A stretch of 64,000 nt of DNA from Apostichopus japonicus (taxonomy: Eukaryota > Echinodermata > Holothuroidea > Aspidochirotida > Stichopodidae), in assembly GCF_037975245.1 (NCBI RefSeq), contig NC_092574.1, forward strand, positions 23,437,713 through 23,501,712, given 5' to 3'. The notes under the pieces are model-generated. The model worked only from the letters and a program-made list of their open reading frames with translations. It was not told the origin of the DNA and ran no database searches. Each line of letters begins with the position of its first letter. Position 1 is the first letter of the stretch. This document shows, piece after piece, positions 61,230 through 64,000 of the stretch. The position numbers were made by a program, and so were the translations under genes.

Positions 61230-62236
61230 ATCACTCGCCCCACACTCTTCCTACCTCCTAATCTTCACTCCTGTCAATTGCCCCCCCTCCCTCCTCCATC
61301 TGGTTTGCGTACAGAGGTCACGCCCACACATTTGTTCCACGGCCAAGTGAACTTATTGTTGCACTCAATTGTCTAAGGCAGACGTGATTTTCTTGATGTT
61401 GGTTAGCTGCTACATGGCAAATTTCTCTTATGAAGTGGCATTGTAAAATATATTAAGTATGCATAATGTGTGATGACATAAACTGCACAAGATGTATTTA
61501 AAAGGGAAAGTAATTTAGAGTTGGAATCGGATGGTGCTGTTTTAGTCTCTTATTTGATATCTCTTTTCTTTCGCAAAAACCGTGTTTTTAACATGTCAAA
61601 CAAGTTTTAATCGATAACCCTAAATAACTTTGTGATGCAGCACCAAATTTGTATAGAATGAGCCATTTTAACCCTGTTTTAAGGTTAACTTCTTCAGATG
61701 CATCCATAACCCAAATGGTTTCTACTCTTATTCCTGTCAGTATTGGTTTCTTTGTTTTTTGTTTGTTTTTCCATTTCACTATCTATGAATATGGCTTTTC
61801 CTTAATTCTGACAGAACACTATACTCCGTTGTGATACGATAATAAAAAGTAAACTTTGTGCCGATCCCGTTAGAGTGGTCTGTAGTTGCTGGACGGTAGG
61901 TCTCTGACCTTGTGTAGATATGATGTAGAAAGCTTTCCACTGGCCTTGTCGTTTAGGGTTCACTCGAAGATGTCCGCTCCAGCTTTATTACAGTGTTACA
62001 AATTATTTTAGGGTGATTGTCACTGATGGGGTATATTACCAATGTGAGATGTTTATTACTAGGCTAGTGGAAAGCTTTATCCTTTGCTCTTGTTTATGTA
62101 TCTTTTCTATTTCGTTTTAATCAGGATGCTTCTAGTTAGTGTACATTTTTCGATTTTGAAATAAAACTTTCAGTGCATTGCATTGTATACATTTTTGTTT
62201 GCGTTTTTTTTCTTCTTCTTTCCTTCCTCATTTGTA
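61230..62236 (+). other. HMGB 3' UTR
   Basis: AT-rich sequence without an open frame follows the HMGB stop. It contains AATAAA at 61841 and again at 62159, the second followed by a T-rich stretch, so two alternative 3' ends are likely. Confidence 0.6.
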
Positions 62237-62661
62237 TTACTCCTGGCCGAGCTACCTTCACTATAGTTTTGAGATGATGTTATGGTGTTATCACCTTGTC
62301 TAAGTATAGTTTTTGAAGGCCACTTCCTGAAGTATGAGATGGTTCAGTTAAGTCAAAGCAATTCAACTCTATAATGAACTTTCCACAAATTGTAGCGATG
62401 TTCCAAGTCAACTGGAATTGGGGGCAATGAGGGTTCCTACACAACACATTGTGTTACTCCTGGCCAAGCTACCCTCACTATAGTTTTGAGAGTATGCCCT
62501 TGTCTTAGAATAGTTTTTGAAGGCCACTTCCTGAAGTATTGGAGGGTTCAGTCAAGTCAAAGCAATTTAACTCTATAATGAACTTTCCACAAATTGTAGC
62601 GATGTACCAAAGTCAACTAGGATCGAGGCAATGAAGGTTCCTACACAACATGTTCAGTGGT
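62237..62661. repeat. Tandem duplication of about 215 bp downstream of HMGB
   Basis: Blocks 62237-62453 and 62454-62661 share TTACTCCTGGCC, TTTTTGAAGGCCACTTCCTG, AACTTTCCACAAATTGTAGC and GGTTCCTACACAACA, with scattered substitutions and a short deletion in the second copy. Confidence 0.85.
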
Positions 62662-63493
62662 GTCCAAGAAGCAGACTTATACCATTGGAGGCTATTGTAT
62701 CATTTGAGTGTATCCTCCAAAACATTTCAAAAATTATGAGGTAACCCCAATGGTATCTGAAACTAAGTTTAACTGCATGACCAAAGTTTGATTGTACCAT
62801 GTCCATGGCACCTTATTTTTTTTTTAATTCAAAGGATGCAGGGGTGTAGTGTGCATCGCTATAGTTTACCACTCTCCCTTCTCTAACCTCAGTGACACTT
62901 CTGAAACAATGAGTTGAGGGTCATCATAATTAGATGGGGTTTCAGATATAAGTGTGGGGCAATGTTTGGTTCAATATAAGTTCTTGCTGTGCAGTATACT
63001 TTGGATACGTTGATAACATTTCTAGTGTCGGAAGGTACCAAAGTTTGAAACTGAATGAAAGATTCCGCCTAGCCGATGCACTGCCACGGCGTACATCACA
63101 TAATAAGAAGCAGTCATCGTGTCATGAAAAGGTGATAGCCTATCGAATATCAGTGATCATGTGGCCGTCCTCGTTTCGTCTGGAAGTTTTTGTCCAGAGG
63201 GTACCCAGACTAGCTACGACACAGATTAGGGCGATTGGCCAATTGCCAATATTTCCTAGAAGTAAAGAAGTGTTTACTTGCTACACGATACGACCCATAA
63301 AGGTATCCGTTAGAAATGACGTAGCAATTGATCTTTTACTCGAATGGCATATATGCGGTATAACGCCCAGACCGCTGACAACACAGTGACCTGTGTGTGT
63401 AAATGATCGACTGTGTACCATATAGTACTGTCTTCAAGATCCAGGATCATAATGTAACAGCCAGGCAAATGAATTGCTTTCGGAATACGAAAA
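62662..63493. other. Interval upstream of the THAP exon
   Basis: An open frame of 145 codons at 62952-63389 has no recognisable domain and no splice context, and is not called. No promoter motif stands out. Confidence 0.4.
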
Positions 63494-63856
63494 ATGCCGC
63501 ATTGCCAAGTTCGGGGCTGTTCTAACAATTCGTCGAGGCATCGGAAAAGTTTCTATTCTATTCCCAATCCAAAAACCCGGCCGGAACTGTGCAAGAAGTG
63601 GCTGGGAGCTATTTCAATTGATAAATTTGATATTGACACTTACACATTTCACATCGATAACGTTGTGTGTGAAGATCATTTTACCGAAGACTGCTACCAG
63701 GAGAATATGATGGCGAAGTTGTTAGGATATGAGCCTAAGCACAAATTATTAAAACGCGATGCTGTTCCAACACTTTTCGATAGGGTCCCAACCTCAAAAA
63801 TATTTCGACGTCCGAAAGAAGCAAAATCTGAAAGCAAACAAACGGGAACATCGAAG
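63494..63856 (+). CDS. THAP-domain protein, first exon (partial)
   Basis: The exon starts at ATG 63494 and ends at a GT donor (TCGAAG/GTTAGT), giving 121 residues. It shows the C2CH THAP zinc finger: MPHCQVRGC (C4, C9), the conserved tryptophan in CKKWLGA, and CEDHF (C-x2-H). The AVPTLF motif closes the domain. A basic linker follows. THAP domains bind specific DNA and occur both in host transcription regulators and in P-element-type transposases. The rest of the gene is outside the window, so the two cannot be told apart. Confidence 0.9.
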
Positions 63857-64000
63857 GTTAGTAACCAAATAATTCAGGAATCACATAGTATAGGCCTGTG
63901 CTATAATATCTAGGCTTTCACAGAAGCCTCTATAATTAAGGTGTAATAAAAGTTGTAGGCTGTAGTAACCAATGTAGCTTAATGTTCTCTCAACAAGTGG

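Noticed and set aside
62952-63389. Open frame of 145 codons before the THAP exon
   Set aside because: It shows no recognisable family, no consistent codon pattern, and is not joined to the THAP exon by splice sites.

Overview
This window is animal nuclear DNA, most likely from a marine invertebrate deuterostome such as an echinoderm. The protein-coding exons read as clear orthologues of vertebrate genes (SLC5 sodium/sugar cotransporters, EXOSC9, HMGB) but are divergent. They are split by GT-AG introns that are AT-rich and full of microsatellites, poly-C/poly-G runs, hAT-type non-autonomous DNA transposons and minisatellites. The species cannot be fixed from the sequence alone.

Layout: (1) 1-2488, the last five coding exons of an SLC5/SGLT-type cotransporter whose 5' part lies outside the window. 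(2) 2489-12508, an intergenic interval dominated by a 2-kb hAT-like element (5350-7368) with two smaller elements nested in it, each with target-site duplications. (3) 12509-24275, a complete second SLC5/SGLT-type gene: 14 coding exons, 658 residues, same strand as the first. Its 3' exons match the first gene in length and phase, so the pair is a tandem duplication. Its introns carry a (GAT)n tract, a 64-bp tandem repeat, a decayed extra copy of exon 5, a U2 snRNA-headed repeat and a near-perfect inverted repeat. (4) 26505-27653 on the minus strand, an intronless class A GPCR. (5) 29988-32848, a composite foldback element containing a seven-copy 137-bp array. (6) 34100-35190, a tandem repeat rich in GGGTCAAAGGTCA. 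(7) 37723-53799, EXOSC9 (exosome core subunit), eleven coding exons recognised and the short first exon not found. Three consecutive introns hold three unrelated tandem arrays: about 84/91 bp with a tRNA-like Pol III promoter, 33 bp, and 48 bp. (8) About 57170-62170, an HMGB-type two-HMG-box gene whose usual acidic tail is replaced by a serine run. (9) 63494-63856, the first exon of a THAP-domain protein running off the right edge.

The genes do not form a functional cluster. The tandem SLC5 pair is the only clear local duplication of a gene. The most unusual content is in the non-coding part: the U2-headed element, the tandem array of tRNA-like units, the hammerhead-like inverted repeat and the array of direct-repeat nuclear-receptor-like motifs.
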